From Trichopria drosophilae (lineage: Eukaryota; Arthropoda; Insecta; Hymenoptera; Diapriidae): a DNA stretch of 64,000 nucleotides. Below the pieces are notes generated by a model. It worked only from the letters and a program-made list of their open reading frames with translations. It made no database searches and had not been told where the DNA came from. Made by a program: the position numbers and the translations under genes. The DNA is taken from contig CM059582.1 of assembly GCA_030407085.1 (NCBI GenBank), forward strand, positions 157,876,501 to 157,940,500, written 5' to 3'. This document shows, piece by piece, positions 39,650 to 53,024 of this stretch. Positions within the stretch are counted from its first letter, which is position 1, and each line of letters opens with the position of its first letter.

Positions 39650-40590
39650 AAGTAGGGTGTTGAAAATCTAATCAAGTATTAAATATAATGGTACGGGCCT
39701 TCTTATGAATTTTCATGAATAATACTTCATTATTCTGTTCATACCTATGTTTATTAATATACCATTATGTATCTAAAGGGTAAAGTGTAGATTTTTTAAA
39801 ATAATAAGCTTATGGACACTAGTCGCCGAGGAATAATATATTACTAATTAATATCACCGAAATGCGTTGAATATTTATTTGACAATGCAAGCATGTTGTT
39901 TTTCCACATCTAATCACGTAAGTATGAATAGTAGTTTTCGATACAAGTGACTAAAAGTGATTTCTACGAATGTGTGAATAGTGGGTATTCCGTTTTGACA
40001 TTCGTGTAAAAAATAATTTCGCACATGCGTCCAGGAATATTTTTGTATACGCTTTATTGCATCAAAAAGTTTATTTAACGCCTCAGGAACTGAAACAAAC
40101 TGGTGCAATATATGGATTGAGAATTTCTGGAAGAGTGTGATGCCAAATAGAATGATTAAGACTTTTTTAAACTTACCATTTTAAAAATCTACTGAATGTC
40201 AAAACAGTATAACTCAATTACTATTGCCTCTTTATCTTTTGGTCACATTATATTCGTTTTAATATTTGAAATAAATAAGAGTAACATTGAAATAAAAATA
40301 GAAGAAAAATTATCAAATTTTGGTACGATACCCCATGGAAAAAGATGTTTCAAAAATATTCTTAGTCTTATAACCGCGATTTATGTGTCCGGTAACTTAC
40401 AAAACCTGTGCGAGTACAATATTCAGGTTTTGAGAATTAAGTGACATTTTATTGCTAAATAAATCGTAAGAAATAAAATGTTTAATTGAAAAGTACAATT
40501 TAACTTCAAATAATTTTGAGGAATGCTTGTCATTGATCATTACAAATATGTAAGCAATTAATACAATTACAAGCAATTTATCCAAGATAT
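39650..40590. other. AT-rich DNA, nothing supportable
   Basis: AT-rich. The 82-codon plus frame (40196-40444) and 64-codon minus frame (39914-40108) have no recognisable motif. Confidence 0.5.
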
Positions 40591-40599
40591 GCCAAGAGA

Positions 40600-41880
40600 T
40601 AAAATTGGCATGTCGAGATGCACACAGGAGATTCGAATTATCGATAACACGGAGATTCACACCTCCCGGCGATATTGACGCCTGCCGTTTGTCTCTTTAT
40701 CCATCTTCTGGAAGGAGGCTTCGTGCAGCAACCGTTGCGACGCTATCGCTGCAAGGCAAATATAAATTTAAATCGTATTCACAGCACAAGAACTGGTATT
40801 AATTGTAACTTTTAGTAGCCGGCGAGGCCTTTCATTAAAGTTTCGCAGGTTTTATCTTTGAAGCGGAGAAATATTAAAAGGGCTGCGATGACGTTGGTGG
40901 TAACGGGCGATTAAAAAAACGTAAAACGCGGAATGGAAAACGACAAAACTGAGAATATTTCATAACCTCTTTCGGGGAGGCAAATAATAAGGAAACCGAA
41001 CAAAATGAAGGAATGGGAAGTAGCTAACGGAAAGACCGCGCGTTGAACGGTTGGAAAGTGCAGAGCCGGAAAGAGCAAAAGAACAGCGTAATTTCGAGGA
41101 AGCAAGAAGAGAAAATAATCTGATTAAAGTTTTACAATTCTTTGCCGCTCGCGAACAAAGAAAAAGGGGAAAGGCATTTAACAGATGCACGCTCGAAAAA
41201 CCATTGCTTAGATAGCGGACAATTGGTCTATTTAAAGAGTTTGCTAATCATGATGTTTGGACCATTTTCTTGAAAATTCTTGTATTTTAAAGAAATAATT
41301 CATTATGCATATATATCGTCGTGGAGTTTGATCTTTTCACAACTATAGTTTTTTGTATTTCGACAACGAAATCAAGGAGATTAATTAAAAAAATCGCTTC
41401 GATCGCGAACGTATGAAAGGGGATAAAGGGATGTCGAAAGGAAAAAAGGCAAACTTGGTGAAATAATTGTTTGGGATATCTTCCATGAGACTTCCGTTAT
41501 TCAAAGACCGCCGTTGAGCAAAACCTCTTTGCTTTTTTTATTGATTCGGATATTTTCAACGGATGGAACAGAGGAACAGAACGACCGCTGAAATAAATCC
41601 GACGTATAAGGAGAAAAGGTAAAAGAAAGAGGAAATCTTTAGCTCTTTTTCTTGGTCCCTGTTTTGCTTCACCTTGGTTCTTCACAATCGGGACGAAACA
41701 ATCACGTTCGATGAAGAAGACCTGACCAATCAGAAGACCATTCGGGCTCTATTGTTTCATTCTTTGGAAGGTGCGAAAGAAACTCTTTTTGACGTCAAAC
41801 AGAAAAGTCAGATATCGCGAAGAAAAAGAATGTAGGACAGTACGAATGAAAAGGAAGAGAAAATAAGAACTATGCTGTAG
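40600..41880. other. purine-rich, CpG-containing patch
   Basis: GC is raised. From about 40900 the plus strand becomes strongly purine-rich (GAAAAAGGGGAAAGG, GAAGAGAAAATAAG). Short frames occur on both strands (65 codons 40605-40802 +; 76 codons 40960-41190 -; 62 codons 41497-41685 -), none with a domain I recognise. Such strand asymmetry can mark a transcribed or regulatory region, but nothing decides between these. Confidence 0.3.
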
Positions 41881-41889
41881 AGGAGAGAA

Positions 41890-43980
41890 GAAGGAATAAA
41901 ATAATGATGATCGACAGATAGTTAGATGTGTACTGCGGGATGAGGATGAATGTGAGAAACAATTACATACGATTTCGAAAAATTATAATTCATATATGCG
42001 TTATCGCCATCTTCTGCCCAACAAAAAATAAGATATTTATAATAATTATTACATTCTGTATAATTAATGTGCGAACAATAATAAACAATTTCTATATGTG
42101 TGCTATTTCCGGTTGCATGCTATGGAATTTATAATATTTTTTAATTTTCATCGAAAACGAATCACTCTGAGAAAATAAATTAAATAAAACATAATTATAC
42201 AAGATCTAAAATATTTATCGAAATGTTGAGTATTTTATATTTTTACGATGTATACTGTGCAACGAAAATTTAAAAACAGATTTTCCAAAGTATTAAATAA
42301 ATTATCAATGCAATTTTCAAACAAAATTTATTATATACAATCCCATTATATTAATTATTATTGTTGGGTAATAAACAATTTTAATCCCTTTCAAAAAAGT
42401 GCTTGCTTAAAAAATATGTAATTTTCAAAATTATTTCGGATTTTTAAAAAACAGAGAAAAACTAATAATAAAAGTAACAATGTCTTTCGTTTACAGTATA
42501 AAAACATGTTTATAAATAATGACAGAAAATGAGGAAGCTCGGGAACAGTACAAAAGAAATAATCTATTATTTCTTGTCTCTATTTTTCATTCTATTTGAT
42601 ACGATTTACGCATTTGTTCATAGTTACGTAACTTTCAGAAACCTTTGAAACCTTATTAGTGTAGTAAATGGACCAGATACGTGCTTAGTTATCCCGAAGT
42701 AATCAATCATTGAATTTAGTGCCTTATAAAAGGCCTTCTATATGAGAGATTAATCTATGACTAATTTCTCTTTTCATGCTTCAAAACTTTCATTGAACTC
42801 AAAATTGACAATGTAATTAATTACCGTATTCTTAGTCGTTGTACCCCTGAGAAATAAATCAATAATACTCGACGAACAATGAAGACGAACATTAATTAAT
42901 TATTCTACGAGTTGGTCAATGTAAACAGAAGTTTAATCATGCGTTTAATTGAATCAGAAAATGTCAGTTTTTGTAAATGGTTTTCAATTTATTGTTCAGC
43001 TACCAATTGTGTACCTTATACACACATAAAATGTATGCTGTAAATATAAATCATTTCAGTCACAATATTTGTAGTACATTCTCGTTAGTCTCACTGCATA
43101 TTATGACGGTTGGATTTTGTCCATCTTTCGGAATGTTTTTATGAAATTAAATTGAGCGAGCGCTGCAGAAAAAATTTCACGAATTGAAATGTATAAAAAA
43201 AAACCATAGAATGACGTGTTCTTCAATACTGCAGTAAAATTGTATTTTCTATTTTATTGTACTTATTTTTCTCTTCACTTTAATTAGAAAAATCTCTTTT
43301 TTTTAAATATTGCTTTTCGTTTAATTTCATACAAATTTCAAGAAAAATGAGGAAACTATTGAAAATATAATATTTTATCGACAGTGTGTGTATTCACCTA
43401 TATTTTCACGACATATAAAATGCGGCTTATTAAACATAGCAATTAAATGGGCAATTTATTATTTCGTTTTATCGGAAACCGATATCGCATTCTAGTACAA
43501 TTATTAGTTACCGTAATTGCCTTACTGTTACAAACTTTAGAAAATGTATTATTGGATTATAATTCTTGTAGATTAAGACAACATTTATAATGCTAAGTTT
43601 ACGATATTATTGGGAAATATAAAAAACATACCACTAGCCGAAACGCATCATTATAAAACGTAAATTTATTAATAAACAAAAATAAGTAATAAATATACAC
43701 GAAACCTCATTATATTGCAAGGAAAAATCATATGAATGCAGCTTTATGAAAGAGATGCGAACTATAAAAATATAACAACTGTGAAATCCCTAAAAAATTG
43801 TTGAATATAAGCAGTTATCAATAACGTGATTTTTTAATACGTTACGATGGGTTCAAAAGCAAAATAGACATATGTATAATAATTTACTTTCAATAATTAA
43901 ATAATAATTGATATAAATAATACGTACCTACATAGTAAAAAATTCAGATAAATTAATATATTAGATTTGTTGCTAAACCG
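41890..43980. other. AT-rich DNA, nothing supportable
   Basis: Very AT-rich. A 68-codon plus frame at 41928-42134 is I/N/F/Y-rich and looks random. I saw no Penelope-type reverse transcriptase remains upstream of the endonuclease relic. Confidence 0.55.
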
Positions 43981-44039
43981 ATGTGTAACAATCTAGGACA
44001 AATTAAGCCCTATAAAGACTCACTTGCAGCCACTATAAA

Positions 44040-44365
44040 TGCAGTGTGGTCTATCAGGTAGATTGTTTATATTGTGACAAGATTTACATCGGTGAAACCG
44101 GAAGGAGACTTGAAACACGAACAAAATAACACGTGAAAAACATTAAGGAGAAATAAGAACCATATACAGGCTTACGTGTCCATCGTATTAAAACCGGTCA
44201 TAATTTTGATTATAGCAATGCAAAAATTTTAGCCACTGAAAACAGCAATTTGTAGAGAAAAAAAAAGAAAACTCTTTTATTACAAAATGGAAACACAAAA
44301 CAATGAATATAAGATTTGAAAACTTTACACTTCCTGATATTTATAACATATTGTTTTCCTCATAA
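44040..44365 (+). pseudogene. Penelope-like element, GIY-YIG endonuclease relic
   Basis: The plus frame from 44040 reads CSVVYQVDCLYCDKIYIGET then GRRLETRTK. This is the GIY-YIG block of Penelope-like elements (here VVY...YIG) with the usual CxxC-type spacing and the R of the catalytic helix. A second block, RVHRIKTGHNFDYSNAKILA, is the conserved H...GHxFD...AKIL motif. Stops at 44127, 44154 and 44253 break the frame. After a shift, FENFTLPDIYNILFSS ends at a stop at 44363-44365, as Penelope proteins do. The element is 5' truncated; no reverse transcriptase is seen. Confidence 0.85.
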
Positions 44366-44512
44366 TTAAACCCTTTCTATTTAGTGTAACTGACTAAATA
44401 TAGATTATGTTTTGAAAGTTAGTAAGTCCCATCACAAATATGCTCCTGAACTTACTTATAAACGTCTCTTCAAGTGAATTTCGTTCTGTATATTTGTTCT
44501 TTTAATATCGAC

Positions 44513-44546
44513 GTTTTCTGAAGACGGCATAATTATTGCCGAAAAC
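44513..44546 (+). other. hairpin tail of the Penelope-like relic
   Basis: CTGAAGA, then a stem CGGC/GCCG around ATAATTATT, then GAAAAC. The layout (CTGANGA, stem, GAAA) is that of the hammerhead-ribozyme core often carried near the ends of Penelope-like elements. The canonical CTGATGA has T to A here, so activity is unlikely. Confidence 0.4.
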
Positions 44547-44571
44547 TTTTTAATTTCTCATTTTTAGTACG

Positions 44572-45006
44572 GTGACAACGGTTGAGAAATTCATATTAAT
44601 AATTAATAAAACCATGAATTTTAATTATTTACATTTTTTAATCAATCACACTTCATATATATATTATATCAATATTCAATTCAATTTACACTTCTTAAAT
44701 GCAATGATGCATGGAATTTTATTTTATAAATACGTTAATAGTTATGGTCTATCAACTGAATACGCAAGCAAGTTGTTGTAATTGTACTCAGGATACTTAG
44801 AGTTAGTTAGTGAATACAGCGGTAAATTAAAAACCAAATATTTTATACCCAAAAACATTTATAATAAAAGTGTTATGCAGCTTGAGATGGGGTCTATATC
44901 CTCCCGAAGGTCGGTTGAAGGTTCAGGTTATAAATTACATGACACTTTTGAGAAAGTGACTAATTTATATTTTAATAGTTATATTGAAAGTCACACAATC
45001 AATTAA
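44572..45006 (+). other. 145-codon frame with one stop, unrecognised
   Basis: One plus frame stays open for about 145 codons apart from a single TAA at 44779. The second half is less AT-driven (SGYLELVSEYSGKLKTKYF, MGSISSRRSVEGSG). It begins just after the Penelope-like relic, so it may be part of an older element or chance. No family is recognised. Confidence 0.25.
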
Positions 45007-45009
45007 AAA

Positions 45010-48000
45010 AAATTGTTGATTATACTCGTAGAAGATTGAGCCAGAGGAAAATAAATATTTAAATGGTAAATTATAATATTATAGACCATTAAACCTCATA
45101 AGAATTATTTTTTATAACATTTATTGACGGTACATTTGTTAACATAAAGTAAAAAATTAGCTTACAATTATCGATATTTTGGAAAAAGTATTTTTAAATT
45201 TGATTTATGCCTTTTTTATTTTATTTATCATAATTAAATGGAACTCTAAAAGTTATTGAGATAAAAACGTCTATTTAACCTGAACAGGTTAAAAAATGAC
45301 ATTTTCTTTGTTCAGAAGTAGATATATAAATGATCTAATTTTAAATTTATCGTATGTCTTCGGAGATTTCTTCTTTTACTTAATATGATGAACATCTTAA
45401 CTTAATTTTCATAAGAAACTCCTAATTTTTTGTAAAATTCATTAAATCTGCTTTAAATTTTTCAAAGGTAACGCGAATAGTTGATAGTACAGTAACTTGA
45501 AACGCAATACTATATTAGTTATATAGTTTAACGTTTCCTAATTACTATATAGGTTAACGATTTTTACAGTTCAGTAAAGTAGAGTTTTTTGTAGCATTTG
45601 TAGTACTACAGATTTTATATATAAGTTTCATGCAAATGCCTATAATTTACAGTCTTTTTATTTCATATCAGATGCTTGTGAATGGGTGTACGTTACAATG
45701 CCACTCTGTATTTGAAAGAAATCGAAATAATAATGAACAAGTCCTTGTGTAATTCTCTATTAATAAAACTAAGTAAGACCATGATTCTCGGCTTGCTCTC
45801 GCGCAGATGCCTTATATTTCATATTTCTTGGTTATTCTAGGCCATTCTTTGAAATCTTTTGAGTCCAAAATACCATTGCATTATTGCGCGCCGTTGGACG
45901 CTCATGCAGCGTATATTATTTTCTATATCCCGATATGCACGAGATTCCAAATATCAAAGAATTTTAAATGAGATTTAGAAAAATTACCTGGAAAATATCC
46001 CTTGACTGGGATTTCAATAAGAATTGACCTAGAATAGACGTCTGGAAAAGGTTCGGGCGAAATTGAATTTTATTATTACTGTTAAAGTGATGTTGGTTAA
46101 TATTAAATTCGCAAATGAAAAGCAACACCTTCTATGTGTATATATTTTTAAATATATATCTTCTATGTGTAGATATACTGAAATTAAATAAGATTTCGAA
46201 GCTAAATACAACTAAACTATTATTAAGATTCGAATAATACGACGGCTTATTTAAAAAAAAATCAATTTACGTTTATATCTATGTATGGGGGAGATCGAAA
46301 TTAAGGCTTAATGTCAGATTTCGAATAAAAGTAAATCTAGCTGAGGATTTTTATATCAATCTCAGTAGAGAACAATCACGAGATCATATATATTTTCTGT
46401 CGTCACGAATATTACTTTTCGATAATAAAATCTGTAAAATTCCATTTTATTCACACTATAAATTTTAGAATCATTAGCCTCAAAATGATCACTTTAAGTA
46501 CAGCAATTTTTGTGCAGGAATTACATTACGATGTCACAAAGGTATTGCAAAAAAAATTATTAATTGCAATTAACAAATTTTTACTATCTAATAGTAAGTA
46601 TTTGTAAGAAATACATTAATATACATTCTCTGTAATATTAATGTCATAGTGAAACTTTTCAATATATCTTATTATTATGAACAGACTTGGACAAAAGTAC
46701 TTAAACGTCTATTATTTGCAACAAATTACTGAACGCCATGAAGACTGACGTAATAGTCGCTTTCCACGTACGACTGTAATACGCAAGACAACTACTTATA
46801 AAACTTGCATAAAATTACAGTATACTGTTGTAAAGCTTGTAAATGATTCTTAACAGCCAATTAAATACGCTACGGTGGTTTTAGCAGCCATCTCACAGTG
46901 ATGAAGGTAAGGACTCGAAAGTGCTTGCAGCTGCGCACAAGAAAGCGTTTTCAAACTTCTTGGTCGGTCTTTGCAGGGATATTATAGATGAGTTAAGATC
47001 TGTATGTATGTAACTAGACGATGAATTTAATTATGTACGTAATTCGTAGTTATGAAGAAAATTGAAGTAAGTGGAGAGACATAATTTAATATTTTGTGTC
47101 TTCCGCGTATTTGATTTAGTTAATTGAAATGAAATTTCTTAATATCATTTTTATAACTTGTGTATTATTATGATATCGTGTTATGCCTTATTTAATGTCA
47201 TTAGTTTCATAATTTATATTTTTTATTCTATTGAAAAGGACGTGTCAGCTGATTAAATAAATGTTCGCTTACAAGATTAAGTCGCTTTATATTAGATTTT
47301 CGAAAACTACACTGTGAGAAATGTCATGAAATTGTATGTATTGTATGCATACAATGTACAGTATATTAATTTTTCTAAAAATACATATCTATATAAATAT
47401 CATTTTGGAAGCTTTTGTACAGTGCATGTTAGACGCTCTAAATATGAAATTGTGATTTTCTGTTTTATTGTTTTAGAAATTCTAACATGTTCTATGTAAA
47501 ATATATCGAATTCAGAATACAACTTTCCATTAGTTGAACAGACATTATTATTAATTCAAAACTTGCAGGACTGTCATACTCGAATCAATGTGTGATGTAA
47601 ATTTGCAATATTGGATCAGAAAATAGACATGAATGTTTTAATCATGGAAGTGTGTACTTTATTATGAAAATAGTGTTTTATTAAATAGTTTTTATATTTC
47701 AGTTAAAAGGAAATATAAGTTTAACAAGAGGTTGTCCTTCTATTCCTACTCTTACTACTGCGTCAGCGTGACGACGTCGTTGTTATATAACAGTGGTCAT
47801 AATTTGTTATGAACTAGAACTTGATTATATTCTCTTTTGTTCCTTTAATTTGAATATATTATAATAATCATTTAGAATCAATCTATTAATGTTCATTCGA
47901 ATTATTTAGGTCATCAACTCAATACGCGCATTTCCTGAAAAATACATTTAAATGTACTTATTTGAAATGAATGACGTACCATATGTCGGATTCTGTATAT

Positions 48001-49820
48001 TGGGGCTATTGGAGTTTTTAATACGTTAATGAACAACACAAATAAAAACATAAATAGACATGAAAATGAACTGATTTGTTACCACGGTCTTTTAACTTTT
48101 CAATTCACATTATTAATTAGGAGGTTTGGTAAAAGACAAATATTTTTAATTAAAATTTTTAATTAAATGTTTGCATCTCACGAAGTAGGCATATGTGATA
48201 TTCTTCAGTAAAATTGTAATACTGCGGTTACAATGATTTACCGTAGAATGAAGTTTTTAGTCGGTATATAGATGCGGTAACGAAAATATTTCAAAGCCTG
48301 CTCTATATTATTAATTTCCTCCATTTTCTATCAATAATTGTAAAGAAAAATATCAGAGTTGATCAGAATTATTGTAAATATTAATTGAAATATGAAGTGT
48401 TCTAATTTTCTCCAATACCAAATATTGGCACTCAAATTTCTAATTGCGACCTAATAACTATCCTTACTACTTTTTAAAATCTGTAACTGCCGCATATTAT
48501 ATGTTTCTTCACGTTTTAATGTCAATTTATTTATTGTGACCTACTTTTAATACGTTGTTGTACGTGCAACACTTTATTTTACCGCAAGGTAGAATATTAA
48601 AACTCTCAGTTTTTAAATTTTTATTTGATTTCCTATATTTCAATGTCTATATGAACTATACGGGGAGTTTCTAAAGAGCAAATATATCATTAACCTACTC
48701 ATACAAATTTATGATAAGTAATCTGGCATAGAGAATGATACTCCATTATATATTTGAACAGATTTACTATATTTAAAATATTATATACCAAACATTTTGA
48801 ATATTATCTGAAAATGTCAAAATACATATTTTAATTTCCTTTTTCATTTGTGAAAATGAAATACAGACCAAAATTGTAAATTTTGGTTGGAAGCCGGGTA
48901 CGCGCATTTCAATCAAATCGTATTTAGTAGTTTCATCTACTTTTAAAGTACATTTTAATAGTTTAATAAATTAATGACTCTATAATGAATGATGTAATTA
49001 ATGCTCGTAAACGTCGTTTATAATTTTATGAAATTAATGAGGTTTATTTTATTATCATTTTAGTACGACTAAAATTGTGATGGACAGGCTCAAGAAGGGA
49101 TGTGCAGAAATGTCGGAATAAGCCGTTCATGTAATTCGAGCTTACTAACTTTCTGAATGTGGTAATGGATTACGTGAATATCGTATATGTACTGGATATT
49201 ATTCGAAAATGTACGCTTTCTTGTATTCATATTCATTATGACATTTTAATAAAACAAATAACGTTATGGAGCAAAAAAGCAAAATGTAAGGAAACAAAGA
49301 ACAAATTTTAATATCACATCGGCGTTAAAAAACGAAAATATATAAAAATATTGTATTGTTTACAACAATGATGTATTCGATAATTGAATGAAAAATATCA
49401 TACCAATTTTTCATGAAATGTGTCACTTTAATATAAAATTAAACGTCGGACATATTGACGTGTGTCATTTCACTATTCACCAATGTTTTTAAAAAGGAAA
49501 TTGTGATATTGAATTACTCTTTCTGTTTATAACATTAAATTATAATTAATATAGTACTTGTAGTAAAATGTTGCAAAATAGTCAAACTAAAGATACTCCT
49601 TTTACTTTTTTAAACATATTTTTTATTTGTTTAATTGTTTTCAGTATATGTGGTGTGAAGCAGTCGCAGCCGGTCACTGTAGATGCTTTGTTTTTATGTT
49701 TCATGTTTCCTTATATGTATTTTACTGCTTACGATCACATTAACGATAAAATTATTTCTTGAATAACCCCGTATAATACAATGAACTCCTACGTAGGTCA
49801 CTTGCAGCTTCTTGATTTTC
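45010..49820. other. AT-rich DNA, nothing supportable
   Basis: Very AT-rich. Short frames (61 codons 47314-47499 +; 64 codons 49568-49762 +) have no recognisable motif. A small palindrome at 45274-45293 is listed separately. Confidence 0.5.
45274..45293. other. perfect 20-bp palindrome
   Basis: TTTAACCTG-AA-CAGGTTAAA: two inverted 9-base half sites spaced by two bases. This is compatible with a dimeric transcription-factor site. No further evidence. Confidence 0.4.
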
Positions 49821-49826
49821 ATCGTA

Positions 49827-50089
49827 CAGTAAACCCCCTCTTACTTGAACAGGGTCGAGCCAGCATTTCCCCTCCGACCCCGTTTATTTGAACGCTTACA
49901 GTTGTCCCCACTCCTCGCACAATATACCCGTCCGTCGTGAGTAGCGCACGCGCATTGGAATTTGTATCCGCGTAAGAGCGAGTAGTGGGGGTAAGGGGAA
50001 GTAGAAATCGTTCAAATAAACGAGGTTATTTTGTTCAAATATACGGGGTGTTCAAGAAAGCGAGTGTTCAAGTAACAGGGCTTTTACTG
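49827..50089. mobile_element. pogo-type MITE with TA duplication (263 bp)
   Basis: The terminal inverted repeats begin CAGTAAA and end TTACTTGAAC (21 of 24 bases match between the two ends). Both sides are flanked by TA (49825-49826 and 50090-50091), the target duplication of Tc1/mariner-type elements. Inside, GTTCAAATA/GTTCAAG words recur as subterminal repeats. No coding capacity. CAGTAAAA-type ends point to the pogo/Tigger group. Its intact TA flanks suggest it is younger than the copy at 30462. Confidence 0.8.
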
Positions 50090-50094
50090 TATCT

Positions 50095-51570
50095 TAATTT
50101 TTTATTACCATTGTAGTCACAAGGAGTTCCCTAGAAGATTCTATTTTCGCTTTTTTGAAACCCTATAAAGGTTCATCAGAACACACGAAGACCTCGTGGG
50201 GAAGTTTCCTCGAAGCTCTCTGTAATGAGGAAAAGATTAAGTTCATTTTGACTGCAAATGTATACCGCAGATATAATTTATGAACATCATATTACTTTGT
50301 TTTAAATTGAACTATATGATATTATATGACGGATTAGCAGCTGTATGTCAATGTCCTTTTTTGAATTTACATCATACTAAACGCTTATGAAATATAAGCA
50401 AACGTCCAAACAAATCATTCTCCCACATTAATATTATTCATTCGCTGCTTATCGTGATCACTTTTCACTGAGCGATAATGTGTTAATACTTATAGAGAAC
50501 GGAGCATTTATACGGACTTAACCTGGCTTCACTATTCGCGAAAATGTTTGCGTATGCTAAATATAACGAGACGTTTCATGTGCCATCACTAGGCAGGCAT
50601 TCGAGACTGATAGGAACTACTCTCCTCGAGTGACAGACAAAATGACCTTGTACCCAAAAACAGTCAAAGCACGGAACCAATTTTGCGAAAGAATTCATTT
50701 TTATTTAAATTGTTAATTTTAAATACACTGTGTCGAAAACTCGTAACATGAAATTCATCTAAAGCACCGAATGAAGTTATGCTGAAGCTTCTAAGGGGCT
50801 CCTTTCAAGAGCACTATCAGCTCCAAGAGAACTAAAATCACAGGGCTTTCTGCGAGTTCGAAAATTCTACAAATTTTTATGAGGTTATTGACGAAACTCC
50901 CGGGATACATATTCCAGTTCCCAGGAATCTTCTACAATTGAACTACGGAGGAGCTCCGTAGGAGCTTTGTGTTAAATGGAACGTTACTAATGTAGAATTA
51001 AACACGAGTGCTGATATTGACTACACGAAAAATTAAGATAATGCGACATTTCATTTTGATCGCACAGGTTTTGTTACTATTACTAGAGCTAGAAAATATT
51101 TGTGGTAATAAAATATTCAATTTTATCTTATCTTTAATCTAGAAATTCATAGCTGTATTAAATTATGAAATATTTTTCAAATTTTTGAATAATGTTTAAT
51201 TATTCGTAAAAATGTAAACATTGTTTTTTTCATTTAGTATCCGGTATGCGATTTATTTTCATACATTTTAAGCAATAACCGCACTGTTAACAATGTTCTT
51301 AAATTTAATACATTTTTAATATGCACAAGTAATTTAATCTTAACATACGGTGTCTTAATTTTAAATTATTATACTTTAATATTAAAGATTTAAAATACAT
51401 GTATCGCACTCGATTGTCGGTAAGGCGAAGTCAACTCGGGTTAAATGCGATAGAGGGGTTATTATATTTCATATTTTCTCTCAATTGTACAAACAGTAAG
51501 ATATTTTGGTACCTAATACTGTACATAATAATAAAAAAAAACACAAACCACTCATACAATATTTCAGGTT
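50095..51570. other. AT-rich DNA, nothing supportable
   Basis: Somewhat less AT-rich near 50150-50960 (GAGGAGCTCCGTAGGAGC and similar), suggesting an old repeat I could not delimit. No gene. Confidence 0.45.
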
Positions 51571-51576
51571 ACAAAC

Positions 51577-52110
51577 TGCCTTCAGATGATAGTTCTATTA
51601 TTATCGACAAGAAATTTTAGATCTGAAATCTTCTTTCAATGATATAGAAGATTTTTGGTTCAAAACTTTCCTTTAGTGGCAGATTTTCCATCGGTACAAG
51701 ATTTTAATTGTAAAACTTTCTTTGAAAAAAATGTTCACCATCGCCAGAAGACTTTGGACGAGAAGAGTTGTATGAATGAAAGTTTTACCATGCACACAAG
51801 ATTTGAAATTTAGAAACTGCTTTAGACGAGACTTTTATCATTGATAAGAAATTTTCTTTAGATGAGAGTTTTTTCATCAACAAATGATTTTACATCTAAA
51901 TGTTTTGTTTAATTGAAGTTTTATCAACACTTTTAGTTCAAAATCTTCTGTTAGTGGGCGATTTACCATCGATTCAAGATTTTAAAAACCTTTTTTTTCA
52001 ACAAGATTTTAACCATTGATAGAAGATTTTGCGTGGGAGGAATTGTTTTGAAGAAAGTTTTATCATTAACACAATATTTGTTATCTACAACCTTATACGA
52101 AGGAAGTTTG
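51577..52110. repeat. degenerate tandem repeat, unit about 48 bp
   Basis: Roughly eleven diverged copies of a unit of the form CTTTAGATGANAGTTTTA-TCATNGANANAAGATTTTA-...-AAAC follow one another, marked by recurring AGTTTTATCATT, ACAAGATTTT and AAACTTTC words. Copies vary in length (about 36-52 bases), so the array is old. It has no open frame across it. Confidence 0.6.
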
Positions 52111-52114
52111 TGCA

Positions 52115-52700
52115 GCCAAATAATTATCCTACTTTAAAATACGTATGCAAATTATAATAATACTAAATGCTAATTTACACCAATAAATAATAATAAGTCT
52201 AACAAATATTGATAAGAATTACAAATCATTTCAGTGGCTCGTCCGTATGAAAAAAAATGTATTAACATATTTTATTCATGCTAACCTTTACATACGCTTT
52301 ATAAAATTTAATATACTTGTATATCCAAATGACTTCATATACATGTATATTAATTTTGACGTCAAAATTTTTAACAGTGCGGTTATTTTCTGATAATTGT
52401 ATTTTATACAAGTTAGTTATGAGAAAAAATGATATTGGGTTTATGAAGTAAACGCATGTAAAATTAATGAATGTATTTGTCCAGACAGATGATACACAAA
52501 ACATATAAATACAATTAAGAACATTTATAGAAAAAACTATATGTATATGATAAATATTTTCTATTTGTTCACAAATAAAACGTATTTTTATATAAAAAGC
52601 ATAATGTAGTTTATTTTACCATAAGATATTCGGGTTTTTAGTTTTTTTATAATTTGAATCCAAACAGTTTACAGCTTTTAAGAAAAACTGCAAACATTGT
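52115..52700. other. AT-rich DNA, nothing supportable
   Basis: Very AT-rich; an 80-codon minus frame (52262-52504) looks random. Confidence 0.5.
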
Positions 52701-52707
52701 GAGAATT

Positions 52708-52945
52708 CTAGTATTGGTAGAGACAATAAAATTCATTGGCAATGTCTTTCAGACAGTTAATCTCTAGTGACCCATTTTTCAAAATTGGGGTGCTGTATCT
52801 CCATGACATTCTCATCGCTTCATACCCAATGTATTCTCTGATAAAAAGTAGATTAACCCAGAGCAGTTGCAGACGAGTTTGGAGTATTGGATTTAATACC
52901 GCACCAAGTTTTTCAGCAATTCGTTTCGCGACCTCGGGAATCGGT
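52708..52945 (-). CDS. possible terminal exon or gene fragment, unrecognised
   Basis: A minus frame open from 53019 down to a stop at 52708 has balanced composition unlike its AT-rich flanks. After a possible acceptor (TACTATAG, ending at 52946) it reads GPIPEVAKRIAEKLG, then a hydrophobic leucine-rich stretch (LQLLWVNLLFIREY) and ends KDIANEFYCLYQY. I do not recognise a family. It may be a last exon, a short gene starting at 53019, or a decayed element. The splice site is not strong. Confidence 0.3.
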
Positions 52946-53024
52946 CCTATAGTACGGGGTAAATGAATTATACAGTTGGAAATTGGCATACAAAACACAC
53001 GGCAATGTCGTTTTTCCATTTACG

